A DNA stretch of 64,000 nucleotides. Origin: Strix aluco. Lineage: Eukaryota; Chordata; Aves; Strigiformes; Strigidae. Under the pieces are notes generated by a model. That model was not told where the DNA came from. It saw only the letters and a program-made list of their open reading frames with translations, and ran no database searches. Location: NCBI RefSeq assembly GCF_031877795.1, contig NC_133946.1, forward strand, positions 13,119,144 to 13,183,143, in the 5' to 3' direction. A program made the position numbers and the translations under genes. Shown here piece by piece: positions 24,979 to 39,700 of this stretch. Every line of letters starts with the position of its first letter. Within the stretch, counting starts at the first letter, position 1.

Positions 24979-25989
24979 GTGAGCCACTTCTACTCAGCAC
25001 GAGCTGGAAATAAGTACCCTGTGGTACTTGAGGGAGACTGCAGCAACTTCAGATTCATATCTCATAATGTATAATGAGCAGCTTTTTATAAAGCACTTTT
25101 TAAAATAGAACCTTTTCTCTTTGTTTTTTACTGGAAAGTCAAATCCATTTCAATCAGGTACTTCAGGCATTTGTATCTATGAAAGTGAAATTACAATGTT
25201 TTTGGCATGGGAAGAATATTGGAAAATTCAGAAAAAAAAATATAGTTACTGCTTGAACATAGCTTTTAATGTTCTAATCCCCAGAAGTGCTGCCTCTTGA
25301 GCTGGGAGCTGACTGTCGGCATAAGCGTTGCTATGACATTGCGCACCTGCTGGCTTTGCTGTCTCTCCAGCGGTGAGCAACTTTGGCGAAACAAGTGTAA
25401 TTAGCTGAAGTACGCTTATATGTGATGTTCTGAACAAATTAGAAAATACCAATTTTTAAGAATGTTGTGTTTTTTTCTAAGATAAATCTATCTGTGTCTG
25501 AGATAATCTGATGCCAAGGAATAAGCTCTTTGTTATAGGCAGGCCAGGCAGTAACTCTTACTGTTCAACTTCTCCCACAGAATTTTATGAACAGACCAGA
25601 ATTTATGAATACACAGCACTGGGCCTGGATTTACATGCAGGATATAGCCCATGGCTACCAAAGAACAACCCAAAAATACAGTGATAAACGGAACACAGCA
25701 GTGGGTCAGAGCAGGTGAGTGTGCCTGTGCATAGCACATCTGGGAGGCAGGTGAGACTGGTCCAGCGCTGGGCTGGAAACTGGGACAGCCACGGTTCAGC
25801 TACTGCCTGGGCTGGGGTGATGAGGTGTAGCCGGGCGTAGCAAACCTCCGTGAGGGAGCCTTCCAGGGAGTGCTCTGAATTTCAGTGTTACAGAGGGGCA
25901 AGCAGCAACTCCATAGGTTTAAAGAAACCTGCAATAACAGATGTAGGAACAAATTAAATTTAAAAAAAGCACACCATTGAGTTAAGGGC

Positions 25990-26860
25990 ACCATAAGCCG
26001 TGGCATGTGTGGAGGGCCAAGGTGGGCACAGGTCTCTGGACGTGGGTCTGACTGCCACCCATGCAATAGCAATTTCAGGGAACAGAACACAGTGCTTTTG
26101 GTAATTGTTGAGCAATTACTGCATCCACCCAGGACAGCACCCTGGCGCTCGTGGGTGCTACTGCAGCTCCGACCAAAGCCTGGGGTGCAGAGGGCCACAC
26201 AGGGTGGTGTGGGGTGGGGGAGGCCACTCTTGGGCCCCTAATGGTGGGAGAGGGTTTGCTTGGTAAGGCGGCTTCTCGGCCACTGGGCACAGAGTGGCTG
26301 AGCCAGAGCTCGGGGTCTGACTTTGTGGATGGTGTGTGCCCAGGGAAAGGTGTGGGCTTAAAAAGCACTGCAAGAGTTAGGATTTTAATTTTTTTTTTTT
26401 TCTCTGCCCTGAATTAACAGCATCATCCCTTAAATAATTCAAAGAATTTTAGTCCTTCTTGTCCAGGTGAGATCTTCACATTGCCCTCACATATACTCAG
26501 CTGCTGCAGGCACGTGTGGAGCCACATGTGAAAACCCCACGCTCTGGCTCGTAGTGGCCTCTGCCCCTTTGCCTGCTGGTGGACATGCCCAGACCTCCCT
26601 TGTGCATCTGAACGTCGGTCCGTGACTGCTGAGGGAGGCAGCAGGCTGCAGAAGGATGCTCTCCATGAGGCAGAAGCACCTGGGCCTCTGGCTCTGCTGC
26701 CTGTGAGCAGCGAGAGGCTGTGTCCTCGCCTTCATCTCCTCCTGCCCTGTGTGCCCAGCCCTGCACCCACCAGCCCCTTCTGCAGGACCCTGTGCCCCGC
26801 GCTCGCAGGGGAGAGCGCACGCGGTGTGCGGCTCCCGTTGTTGTGCAGTTGCTGGGGGAT
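25990..26860. other. GC-rich patch without recognisable gene
   Basis: Two GC-rich stretches (about 26000-26340 and 26490-26860) interrupt the AT-rich background. Overlapping long frames on both strands are expected from composition and show no conserved motif. The end near 26790-26845 is CpG-rich and could be an alternative promoter. Confidence 0.3.
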
Positions 26861-27594
26861 ATTTTTGTATGGCTCTGAGTTTATTTACACATCAAATGTG
26901 ATTTACGTGTCATGAAATTTATTTTAAATGAGTTGAAAATTACAAAGTTAATTTATCTCAAAAATGAGTAAATTTTAACTATCTAGATTTTTCTGGCTTA
27001 GTAGCTGAAGACTTCAGTATTTTCTCATATTTAATGGTATGTCTTTTTTCATTATGAACTGAATTTGCGATAAAGTACAGGGTTTAATTTTGATATTAAA
27101 AGTATTCTTAGGTAACGTGTATTGCTAACTTTCTCTGTTTGCCGTAATAACCCAGTTTATCCAGAGATTACAGAAAAGGTCATCTAAAAGTTACTTTACT
27201 GAAATACAGCATATTGGTGATATGAAATGACAATTTACTAAATCAAGCCATAAATACGTCCTTCAACTTTACTGCTACTTTTTCTCTCTTTCCCAATAAT
27301 GTAGCTATGGCCTGATTACACTGCAGTATAAACATTCAAATTCTTGATCAAATCTACTTTATAATTGTGTAGACCCTGATCCTATAAAGCCCTTGCATTC
27401 TTCACATAGGAGCTTTGTCTCGTGTTGTATTATTCATTTAAACATGGAAATAATACTTTGCCATCGGTTTATTTTGATATTCTAAAAACAGTAAACAGTG
27501 TCCCTGTCAGGGCTAAGGCACAAAGGTTAGCTGCAGAGTCTTGCTTCTGTTGCCATAGCTGTTTTGTAGTTAAGATATGTATTTCATTTTCTAG

Positions 27595-27702
27595 AACTCC
27601 GATACTATTCATAATTCTGGAGAGAAAAAGAAAAGTCAGCTAATTAAAAGCAAAGATTTTGATTTATGTAAAAATGTCATGCAAACGGCATACAATGAGA
27701 AG
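27595..27702 (+). CDS. Possible N-terminal STK33 exon
   Basis: The acceptor is strong (ATTTCATTTTCTAG) and the donor is AAG|GTAGGA. They enclose 36 open codons, and the other two phases hit stops. The product is a Lys/Ser-rich, low-complexity stretch with SGEKKKSQLIKSKD. This loosely recalls the ISLERKKEKNINRDITSRK region of mammalian STK33 ahead of the kinase domain. It exits in phase 0, matching the entry phase of the kinase exon at 54055. Identity as STK33 is an inference; it could be another gene's exon or a chance open frame. Confidence 0.38.
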
Positions 27703-30700
27703 GTAGGACTGCATTTGAATGTTTTTTCAACACTGAAAATGTGGCAGAAATGTTATTCCTCAAAAGTAAGATACTCTTTCTAAAATACATCATTTAACCA
27801 GAGACATGGAATATGTGGGGATTTGTGTTGGTATGGCAGTGATTTTAAACCTCCATCTGCCTCCCCTAGACCCTAGTAGCCATTCATTTATGTCATGTTC
27901 AGTAGGGCTTGGAAAATGTTCAGGGTGTTTAAAATATTAGGTAGTTTAAACAGAACTAGGTAAAAGAAAGTATAATTATTACATATAGATGTAATAACAG
28001 TAACATTTTTTTGAGTGCTTTCCAGGAGGACACACAAGCTCAGACTTGCCTGATGTATTTCCACCCATGTCTCTGCACAGATTCATTTGGGAAGCTTCCT
28101 TATCTGTGCATTGCTCAGTAAGGGGTATGCCATCTGCATATTATTGTAAATTAGAGGATTCATCCATCTACTATCTTAGATGAGTATGGTTTTCCTGCAG
28201 GAATTTGTTAAACTGTATAAATTTAATTCTCATATCCCTTCTGGAATATTGAACAAAACTCATTTTAGGACTGCAGGGTTTGAAAGCAGAAGGGGCAGTA
28301 AACTAATATAATTAATCATTGTGTCATTGCTACAGAATAATGGACTAATTCTCTTCCTAATTTCCAGTTACTTATTTTAAATCTCACAGGGAAAGCAGCA
28401 CTGTATAGAAAGCAACAAGGAACAACCAATTAAAAAAAGTGTTTTGTTTCACCATCTTAAGCAAGTGTACTAGAACTGAGGAAACTCAGTTGTGATTTAT
28501 TAGTTACATTTGTTCTTTGAGTTTTCACATACAGTTAGATATTTCACTGAACTGTTTCACATTGATAAAATAATGAATTTTCCCATATTGACATATTTTG
28601 TGCATCAAATTTGCATTTTTAAAAAACACTCAAGTACACAGAATAATTGGCTTGAGCTAAAATGAACAAAACAAGCCATCTAAAACTCTTAGTTAACAAT
28701 TTTTTTATGTCAACCGTGAAAAATTTAAAAATTCCTGCAGTTACAAAAACCCATTTGTAATCTGACACTCAGTCCTAATTTGGGCCACTTAAATGGAATA
28801 CTTAATGTTTTTTACTTACAAGACTGTTTCAAATATTTAATTCACAGCTGAATTCAACTCTGGCTTTACAGGTTGGTGAGTACGTTCTTTACCAGCTGAT
28901 CATTTTAACTGTATCTACTACCTGTCACTAGTTTTGGTGTGATACTGTGGGCTCTACTGAATCCTTGCAGGTTCAAGTTTAGACTGACACAATAAAGATG
29001 ACTAATACCTCTGGTATCTCCCACTGGGATGGGAATTTGGATGCTTTTAGAGAGATTTTGGCCTTTTCTTCTAGAGGCAGGGGGAGAATATCGAGAAGGT
29101 GAAAGAGAATGAATAGGGATGAAGCATTAGGAGAAATTGGTTCAGAGATAGCTAAGGAAGGAGCTGGAAAAGAGCACCACTGAAGTGACTGTCTGGAGCC
29201 TGTGAAGATGCTAGTGAGTACTAGATGAGGTTATGGAAAGGCAGAGTGGGAATGCAGGAGGTAATAGGAGGTGCTTGATGGGAATAGATAAGCAAGTTTT
29301 GGCACATGTGAGATAAGACTCCATGGGATGGGTAGGACAGAAGGAGAGATGGCCAGTGATCACTGACCCGAGTGAATAGAGGAGAAAGATAAATTGGTAG
29401 TTCCTGTTGCTGTACAGAGTTCAGCATCATTTCTGGCAGCAAGCTGGAAAGCATTTAAAGGCTGAGCTTTCAACTAAAAATTCTCAATAAGTAGAGGCCC
29501 AGTAACTCTATCTGAAAGGCTAGAAGAAAAACAGCAAACAAGGCAGCATTTTTTTCCACTGGTTTTCATATAAGCACAGGTAATTGAACTGAAGCTAGAG
29601 GAAGTACTGATGAACTTTTATTTTTTTTTTTCTTGAACAGGAATTCAGCATGAACTGTTTGTTACTTCAAAGTTTTGTTAATCTGGAACAACTTTAATCA
29701 CTGCTGAACCCAAATTAGAACCTAACCGAATGATTAACATATTTGACCCTCTACTTAAATGCAAGAAATCTCAGTTTTAGGCAATACTGTTTTCTGGATT
29801 CCCCAGTTCAGTCCCACTTGTTTATCCTGCCCAGATTCCCTTCAGCCTTCTGCTTTGAATCAGGTGGTGCTGTAGGTTGTAGAAGACCTTCGGGTGGGAT
29901 GAGTGGGAGAAAATAGGTAGGGTTTGGACTGTGTGTGTAGCACTGCTCAGAGTTTTCTTTTTTGGTATTTCTCTACTACTGCTTCCATCCTCATGAGAAA
30001 CTTCATGAAGGCTGGAGGGGAATGACCTACCGGCCTGTCAGACACTAGGGAAAATATGTCTTCACATTCTGCTGCACTGCTAAACTAGCTGCCCTCTGTG
30101 CCTAATCATCAGAGGAGCACTGCTGTGACAAGCCATTTGGAAAAAAAGTAACAGGGATTTTGTGGTTTTTCATCTAGAACTGACATCAGGTGTTTAAAAC
30201 ATTTTAAAGAAAATGCTGGGAAATTCGTATAGAAATTGCCATGCAACAGTTCATGCCAGTTATGTTGTTAGTAAACTTAAATGCTGTACAAGCAAGCTTT
30301 TTGAATTTGATTTTTATTTTACTCTGTCTAGAGAACATGGTGTCAAGTGCCCATTTTTTATTTTAAGAATAGTCTTAAAGACTTGATTGCTCTTTGATCC
30401 TAATGTTGTATTGAAGGTAGTTCAAAGTTATAAGGAGTTATGTATGCTGTATCTTAATGAAATGCTTGTCTGAAATTGTACTGATAGCCTGCTGTGAAAA
30501 AATCAATTTGCCATCAGCAAACTGAATGTACTTGATGCTCAATTTAGTTCACCCAACTATTTCACATTCTTTCCCTACAGTAAAACAAAAGGGTCCTGAG
30601 AATTAATTACACTGTTAGAAACTGCTCATGGCAGCTTTGCTGATATACTTAGAATAAGATAGTTAAGGCGGGAGTGAGATGGAGTGTAAAGTTTTTCCCA

Positions 30701-33700
30701 TCACCATTTCTTATGCAAATATATTTTAAAGGAATTTCTGTTGATTCCTGTACATACTTTTTCTTTTTGAAGTGGAGTACCCAGTTGTGTATACAATCAG
30801 CAAATACTGAGAGCTTGGAAATAATTTGCGTTATGTCAATTTTTCATGGTTCGTATTCCTATAAATATTGTGGCTGCAAAGTGGGGTATTGTTTATCTGA
30901 ATACTGGTAATAACATTTCTTTCTTTAAAGTAAATTCCAAACTGTTTTGGGATCAGTAGATGAATGAGAAGTTTGCTGAGATTACAGATTCCTGATGCTG
31001 AATCTCGTATTAGTGTAATTCCAACCTGCTGTGCCGAGTACACTGTGGAGCAACCTTGAATGCTGGACAAGCAAACATCTGTGTTGTGCAAAATCTTCTT
31101 TGACAGTTTCATCTTTATTAACATTAAAAAATGTTAGTGTGCTGACATGCCAATCTAAACTGAAGTTTTAGTGTGCTAAACACAGACTGAGCTGCCCGCA
31201 AAATATTGGTGATTTTAGTATTCTATAATTTTGTATTTTAAGGCATATTCAGGTAAATAAATCTCACTCACTTGAGCTAGAAGAAGGATCAGGTCCTGTG
31301 TTTTTTGGCTAGACTTTTTGCTGAAACATCACAAGGTGTAAATTACCTTTCTTGGAATGCCCGAGAAATCATGATCTCTCAAACCCAAGGGATTTTAATT
31401 ATTTGTAACTTGTCTATGATTTCTGTCACGTTGGATTTGAAATGTGTTCATCCATATCACTGTATTTTGGAGAGGATAATCTTAGATTTCTGTGGGAGAA
31501 TGCCTGAAATTTGGTCTTGTCATGAACAATTGTGATGCCAGTAATGGTAGTAGGTTAGTTCTGTTTGCATTGGAGAATGATTTCAGTTCACATAATTATA
31601 TAAAAACCCCAAAGTTTGGTGAAGTAAGAACAGGTTCATTGTCTTCAGTAATTTGAAGGAGGAAAATTATGGCCAGAACCAGAGGGAATTCTAAATGTTT
31701 TTAATATTTATTGTTTCATATTTTCTGACACACTGCAAGCACGAATGGGAAAATTGTGTTTGCATGTTTGAAGGTGTAATATATTCTCTAAGCCTTCAGA
31801 AAAATTGCATGTGGTCTGTTAGTTGCTTGTGGGTTTTGAATGATAAATCATTATGCAAAGAAATACAATCCAAACTTCCAGTAGATTAAGCTTTTTCTCT
31901 TGAAGACACTTCAGTATTCTTTATGACATCATTTATTCATTTTATTCTTTTCTATATATATATATACAACACTGTCATTAATGCTTCAGCTTTTATATTG
32001 GATACAATTCTGAATGTTATGTCCATTAGGTTGCTTTTAACTTCTTAACTCATAAAAAAAATTGTTAAAGCAATGCCTGGCACTGGTCAGGTGCAGTGAT
32101 AATTAATACTGAAGTGAAAAGAAAAATATCTAAATTATGTATTTCATAAATTAATACCCTTATAAAGCTGTAGTAAGATAGTGTGACATTTAATATGCAT
32201 GCCTGCACATCTTGTTTCTTCTATCAACTAAAATTTTAACTAAGGATTAAAAAGAGTGGGTCTTTGCTCCCTATCCACCTAGCAGTTGAAAACCATTTCT
32301 GTATTTTGTAGATATGCTTTATTAGAACATCACATGGCATGAAATTTAAACTCTACATATGCATAACCGTCTTTGAAAGAACATGTGGTTTGCTACTCTT
32401 CCAGAGCAAACATCCTCTAAATAATAACCATTTTGGTAAATACTTTGAATGATTCCTGAGTATGTCTAGAGAAACACTTGAAAATAGAAGGTGGTCTAAG
32501 TGAAATGAAACCACAGCTAAACTATTAATAACCCTGGTAATAAAAGAACAGCCTGTCTGGATCTCAGAACTGGGCTGTGCACCCCCATCCTTTTCTGTTT
32601 GTCAAAAATGCACCACAGTTATGCAAACAGGGAGGTAACAAACAATGTTAAAACTAAGAAATCACTTTTTCAAAAAACTGGATTAAACTTGTGCTTTATC
32701 CCCAAGTCTGAGAGAGAGTAGGATCTGCTAGATGTGTGGGGTAGTTTTACTGAAATTAGCAGATTACTGAAATCAGTGTGGTTCTCTCCCTTCACTTTGA
32801 ATTTATTTAGTTGGCAAATGTCATAAATACAGAGTTTATAATGGATCAGTCATTTTTGTTAGTTAAGCTTCCATTTAACATACATGGACTAACATGTTAG
32901 ACAAAATATTTGATCCGTTGCATATAGAAAATGCCTTTGTCCTTCAGAAAACAGACTTTCTTATTGTTTTATGAAAATAGCTTAATATCATGAAATGTTT
33001 TAGCTATTACCTTTCTTTTTGTCATATAAGTAGTTCCAGTTGTGTACATGTAGAAAAAGGATGTTGAACTTGAAATAAAATCTTCATACTTTGTTATTCC
33101 TTTTTAAAAGTTATTTATCATTTTGTATCTACTTAGAAAGCCCATGTTAATTAGGAAAAAAGTCATATTTCATATTAATAAATAAGATGGTTATTTATTA
33201 AAATTGCTGGTAAGAATGTTTGTGATCTCTTTAGATATGAATACTCACGTGAACTGACAACTAGTGAATATAGTTCCAAGTAAAGTATATGTTTTATATG
33301 TCATTTAGCAGTATTGAGGGGAGGGAAAATGGAAACATGTTTTATCATTCTAGAATTTTTATGGCACATGGTAATTGTTACCTTGAAAATAGTCAGGATA
33401 CATTTTCACATAAGCTGTAAGACTTCTAAAACTATCTTTTTTCTGTTAGATTTGGTCCAGGAGGTGTGCAAAATCTTGTGATCTTCATTCCTTGTATTTA
33501 TGTGAGAAATAATTGTCAGAAAGAAGTACTTTTTTTAAATGCTTCAACAAAAAAGAAATGGAAACTCCTATGCAATGTCTTCTGTGCTTTCAACTTTGTA
33601 AGAAGGGAATCAATTTAGTAAATTTTTCTTTGGTGTGGGAAAAGCATTCCTGATAGTGTAATATTTCATACAGCTGGGAGGAAATATTGTAAGTTTTGTA

Positions 33701-36700
33701 CACTGCTTAATTTCTCTAGATGTTGAAATGTTTTCATCTGGAGAAGCAGCATATTTTGTGTCTAGCATTTTCATTACAGATGCTAATTAGCAATAGCTAG
33801 CAAATGATGGTGTTATGCATTAATACTCAGAAGAGCATCCAGGAGCTCCAAGAGCAATTGGATCCATCGCTGGGATTGGGGACATCTGCTCTCAGAGGCT
33901 CTCAGCAAAACACCAAATTGATAAATGGTACTGAAATAGCACATAGCTTTGATTAGAGTACGGTATTTATATAGAGTTTTAAATATGAAAAGTGAAAGGA
34001 GTAGAAGTCATAAAAGAGAATGGTAGGAAGGGAGATTTTATTTAATAAATAATTTGTTGCAGTAGCTCTGGATATTGATTGCTTCCTTCTTCCTGTGGTC
34101 CATTATAGTTGATAGTTTTGGTTAATTCGGTTAACTTCTACAAGAGATGCTCTATTTGTCACGGGATTTGAAAAATGTTTTCTGGCCTATAGGGTATATT
34201 TTAGCATGTGGATTAGATTGTTTTGTGGAATTTTTTGAAGTAAGCATCCGTTGTGTGGTTGCCTGCAACTGCGTGGAATTGAACTTGATGAATCAGATAG
34301 TCCCAGGTATAAGCTCCAGTGAAGGGGTGAGGGGTCTATTATCTTTACCCATGTTTGATGCCAGTAAAATATGGAACATTTTGTTACAAGTAGCTCCTAT
34401 TTAACATATGTCAGAAATGTTTCTGTAGTTTATTTTTCAAACCGCATCATTGTTCTGATTGACTCCTTGCTATACTTCTTTATTTATCTCTGTGGCAAAA
34501 AGATTTTTCTGTCAGGTTTGAAGGGCTTTCATTGTCTTTCTGAAATCTATGATAGCTAGATACATCACACTGTAAGCCTCACCTTCTTTTATAGTAGTAA
34601 AAGGTTTTCAAGTCCACCTTAAAATACTTGGGGAATTTAACCCATGCATGTAGTTGAAAAAAAAAAAATTCAATAGAGGTCCTTCTTTCAAATAATGCTC
34701 TCTCTGTTGACTGTGACTGGACACATAGGGTGATTGCGCACATAACAGAAATCTCCTTTTTTTCTGTTCTCATAGTAGTCCAGCTCACAAATTTGACAGT
34801 TTGTTTTGTTTTGTTTTTTTCTTGATAAATTTTCACCAAGTAATAAACTCAGACTAAAATTATTTATGAGGTTACAGGGTGGATGCTGATTCTTTCATGC
34901 TCCTGTACCTGCTACCAAAGGACCTACCAAATAGACGTTTAATTTGTTAGTTTGTTTGTTTGCTCTTTTGTTTGCTGTTTTTTTGCTGATATGTGTTTTC
35001 AACTTTTTCCTTATCAGGGCTGAAACGTCTTGATTTGAACTTGTCTAATTTCTCACGGTTTCAGCATGTAGGTGTAGAAATGTTATAGGTTTTCTTTTTC
35101 ATCTACTGTCAGCCAAGCCAGAAGTTTAGAGGGAAGGTATGAAATTATATTAGAACAAGTCTTTAATAAACCATCACAACAAGTGCATATAGTTTATTGG
35201 AGGCTATTTCATTGCCACAGGCCAATGCCTAAGATAATTATTTTGCTATGTAAGAGGGCACTTTTTTCTTGCATATCCAATTTCACTTACACTAGTTTTT
35301 TAACTATGGAAACAATTTCATATACTTTATACAGCAGTCTGTGCAAAATTTCTGAAACAGTTTGTGTTGTTGCTGAAAAGCTTTTAGAGGTCTTCAGATG
35401 GAAGAAGTTTGGAACAAGTGTATGACATTTAATGGCAGGCCATCTTTAAGAAGGAATACAGAAAGTTGTGTTGGATGGGCAAAGTAGTGTAGCTGTAAGA
35501 ATTAACTTTTACTCTTGACATTTCTATTCAGTAAATACGATCTTACAGCAGTGCATACAATTCACTTGCCCCTGCTGGTATTCTTAAATTTTGATAGAGT
35601 TCAGGTTTTTATGACTGTTCAAATTGCATGTCAATGGTAGTATAAAAATGAATGACGTTTAATTTGGCACCACTGAGTTTTCCTTTTCAAGAAAGATCTA
35701 AGGAAAATGCGTGAATGTGATACACTCAGGAAGATCCTAGGAATGGTTTTCTGTACCCTTTTTCCCCCTTCCAAACTTCGAGAGCCAATCTTTGAAATCA
35801 GAGTTGATATTTTGAATTTTTTTGCATAAAGTAGTTAGCTTAGCATGTGTTTGTGTGCATGCAGCCATGTGTGTTCCTGTGAACTTTTTTATTTAATGTA
35901 AAAGAAAAATTGGTACCTTCCCAGATCATGATAACAAAGTATGGAATTAAGGAATACATACGTTTGATTATGGCAGAAAACCAAACACAAAAGAACAGCG
36001 ATGAAAACAAGACAGCAGGGTTAACATAACCTCTAGGGAGAAAGGCATGTTTGGTTTCGTAGCTTTTTCCTCTTAATATAAGTACTTTATTTGTGACCTT
36101 GCATTAAAATCTGCCTTACTGTCATCTAAGAAATCTTTGGTTAATTTACAATTAATTTTTAATTAGTGCTACCTTCAGTGCATTTTCACAGACACAGTAA
36201 GTCTGTAATTACTTGTAATTTTATAATTTGGTTTAAATACATCATGATATAGCTGTTTACCTATGAAATATATGTACTAGTAGGTAACCATGCAGCACAG
36301 AATGCTTTTTTGGCAGGCACATATTTAAGTGAAGTTTGATTTTAATTTTTAATTATAAACTTTATATAACTTTAAAATTCAGATCTTTGGGTGTAAGTAT
36401 TGAATGACTGGTCTGTTTTGATCAGTGTCAGACAGGTGTAAGGCTAGCTTTACAGGTTAAGCTAGTTTTATATGTGTTTATACAGTTTTCATTTTTAAAG
36501 CTTTAATACTGAGAATACCGATATTAGTACATATAATACCAAGAGAATTTCTGCAATCATGTCTAAAGCAATTTGTCTTTTATATTTAATAGGTAAGTTG
36601 AATTGGAAAAATGTTGAACTGGATGTCATGACTTGCAAATTGATTCCTATCTCAGTGCTAAAGTCAGTAAATGTTTGATCTTAAAGGAAGAAATAGCGAT

Positions 36701-39700
36701 GAATTCTGAATATAAATTCCAACATCTTTGTACAGTGGCCTCCACTTTTCATCTGAGGTTATGGTATTTTTTATAAAGGCTAGGTTGGTCCTATCTAGGC
36801 TATTAAAGAAAGAAATTGTAGAATAAAGATGCCACCTTGTGGGTGAAATAAATGATGCAGTAGATGATTCAAAATAACTTGTTTACCAAATAGATTCTAT
36901 GCATTTGTGACTGGTTGCTAGAATTTGAGCTTGTATTTTCTTAAACATTTACAGTTATTTTTGGAGTTTATGTTTGGTGATTTTGTATGAAGTATCTAAT
37001 AAACCGCAGCTGAACCATTCTGGTCTTCAGTGTTAAATCACTGCGAAAAATCACACAATGTGGTTTCATTCATACCCCTAATCACCATATAATTTTGGCA
37101 TCAAATTCACTGTATTGTTCTTAATGTATTGAAGCACAACTTTAATGCCATCATCCTAACCTGTGTGGGTAACCAAAATTAATGTTTTTTTAGATATTCC
37201 CTGTACGAAAACAGAACAGTGACACATTCAGGTTCCTGTGCTCGAATTCTTCTCATTACATACCCAGATTAACATGGTACATGTATAAATTTGTCTTTCT
37301 TACCTGCATGTCATGGATTTCTTATTGCTGTTATTGAAATACCAGGTGGCTACAGACCTTGGTGCCATGGGTTTGAATCACCTTTGTCTTGGGCAGGTTT
37401 ATATATCATGTTCTGAATTTTGAGGACATTATTTCAATGGCGATTTTCCTTGTTCAGTGGTAATGACCTCTCATGGATGCTGTATATGGGGAACACAATT
37501 AAGAGAAGTGGTATCAATACTTGAAAAATATGACCAGCAGACTATGGCTGAGTCAGCTACCAAGAGCTCTCAACTGAAGGCAGGAGTGATGCTTGGTATC
37601 CATGCCACAGTCCAGCTGGGTACCAGAAATTCCCCAAGCAGTTTCAGTTAGAGATCTGATTTCTGTTCCTGTTATGAAATACTGTGTTGTGGTCATGTAT
37701 TCTGTTTGTACAGCTTCCACAGAGTGAGAGGGGTCTGTGAAATGCTTCAGGTGAAAGACTCCAGATAAAACCTGTATTACTCTTATTCTGGCCATTTTAC
37801 CTGAATTTACTTGTCCCCTTTATTCTTGCAGAGATTCTTGGGGACTCATTCATTTTGGTCTTTTGCTTTGGTAAAGCTGTGTTTGCTGTTCAGCCCAAGT
37901 TTATTGCATAAGAATCTCATAACAAACTCTTCAGAATCAGTTAAGCTTGTTGTGGCATTGTGAAACTTTGATGTGACAATGGCATGGGGAACGCTTTCCA
38001 GTGTTGTTAGAAGTTTTTTAAAAGTACTCCTGCAACTATATGCTGTACAAGATCTTTTTTTCATAGGTTATGTTGGGGAGATCAGAGTTCTGTGACCCAC
38101 ACAACTCCCAGTTTGACTGTTGTTGCCGTGCAGCCACTGTGTTTTGTTGCTGGTTGAGGGAGTATGCATGTGGGAGAGCATCTGAGTTACCCAGATCTCA
38201 GACGTAGCAAGAAATAAGCTAATGGGGGTTACCAAGACTGGTGTCAGGTTGTCCTGGAAGCCAGCTGCAAGTCAAAATCTAGCCTCTAGTGAAGTTGTCT
38301 ACTCTGTGAGCTCTGGTACTCATGCACCTAGGAAATAGCCCCCTAAACTTCAGTCTTTGCATTACTCGTCTTGACTTGTCCACAGGGTTGTTAACTCCTA
38401 GGTGTTCAGATTTGCTTTTCATGAGAACATTTTTATTATGGTTTTTGAAGATGGTGATGATGATCTACAAGGAGGAAAAGGTTTAATTTTGCAAATAGCA
38501 AAGACAGGTCACATGTGCAACTGAGACTTTGCATTCATCTACCTCCTGATAACTTACCTCTCCATGATACTGTCTAAGCTGGAGAAGGCTGCTTAAGAGT
38601 TCCTGTCTTCTGCTTTGCCCCTTCACATATTCCAACATGTGCAGAGCAGGACTCAGCCTCTCCTGAAGTCTCCATTTCCATAAAAACCTGATGTGTGTAC
38701 TGGAAAGCAGCCATGGCACAGTCCAGTTCCTGATGTGAATTACCGAAGAATCAGGACTTCATGGTGCACAGTAGGGAGTACTTGCCCCTCAGTTTGGCCA
38801 CAGTCTCAGTGGCATCAGTAATCTAATTGGTAAATGCATTTTTATTGTAGTAGCTGTTTTTTTGTGGTTTTCTGTTGTCCTAAATTCAGAAACAGATATC
38901 CAGAAATATATGATACAATTATTTTCAACTTAGACAAATAAATAAAGTACTCTACATTTCCAGTGGACCATAGAGTAGTAGACTTGTGCCAAACAGTTAA
39001 TAGGTCCCTAGCTTGATGTGTTTATAACCTCAGTGCACAAAGGAAAAAAAATCAAGTTCTACATGAACACAGCACATGATAAAGTGGGGTCTTGTGACAG
39101 CACTTCTAATATTTCATGGAGATGGCTAGCCAGACATTTCCTGGAAAGAGGCTGCAATGTTTTGATATTATTTTTCATTTTACAGTCTTCAAATGAGGTC
39201 TTATTGGCAGCATTCTTTCAAAGGTTAGTAGATACTTTTTTTCTTTTACGTTTGAGATTTTATGCCTAAAACAGTACCCCATTTAAAATGTATCATGTGT
39301 ACCTCAGGTACCTACTGGAAACCCGTTTGCTAATCTCAATGAGCCTCTAAAGGAAGGGTTAAAAAATCCCAAATTCAGTCAGAGGGGAAAAACCCAGAAG
39401 TTGCTTAAAGCTGCTTTCTTTAGCATGGCTCCAACTAAAACAAATGTAGTACCTGGTCTTTCTGCTCATTTGAAGTACCTAGGAGCAGCAGAGTGTTCCT
39501 TTGGCTTTGGATTCAGTTCTTGTCGGTTTATCTGTAGATTTTGGGAGGATCATTAATGTAACCTATGTAAATACCTAAGCAGGTTTCTTCTTTTCCATGA
39601 CTAACTTTGGTTCAGATTAGGCAGAGGCAATTTCTGTCCAATTCCTTTTGTATGGACAACTGGAGTAATGCAGATGGGAGTTCTGCTGTTCAGCTGAGCA

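Noticed and set aside
25800..26915. Cluster of frames up to 132 codons
   Set aside because: This is a GC-rich patch with frames open on both strands. The sequences are Pro/Ser/Ala-rich without motifs or splice structure.
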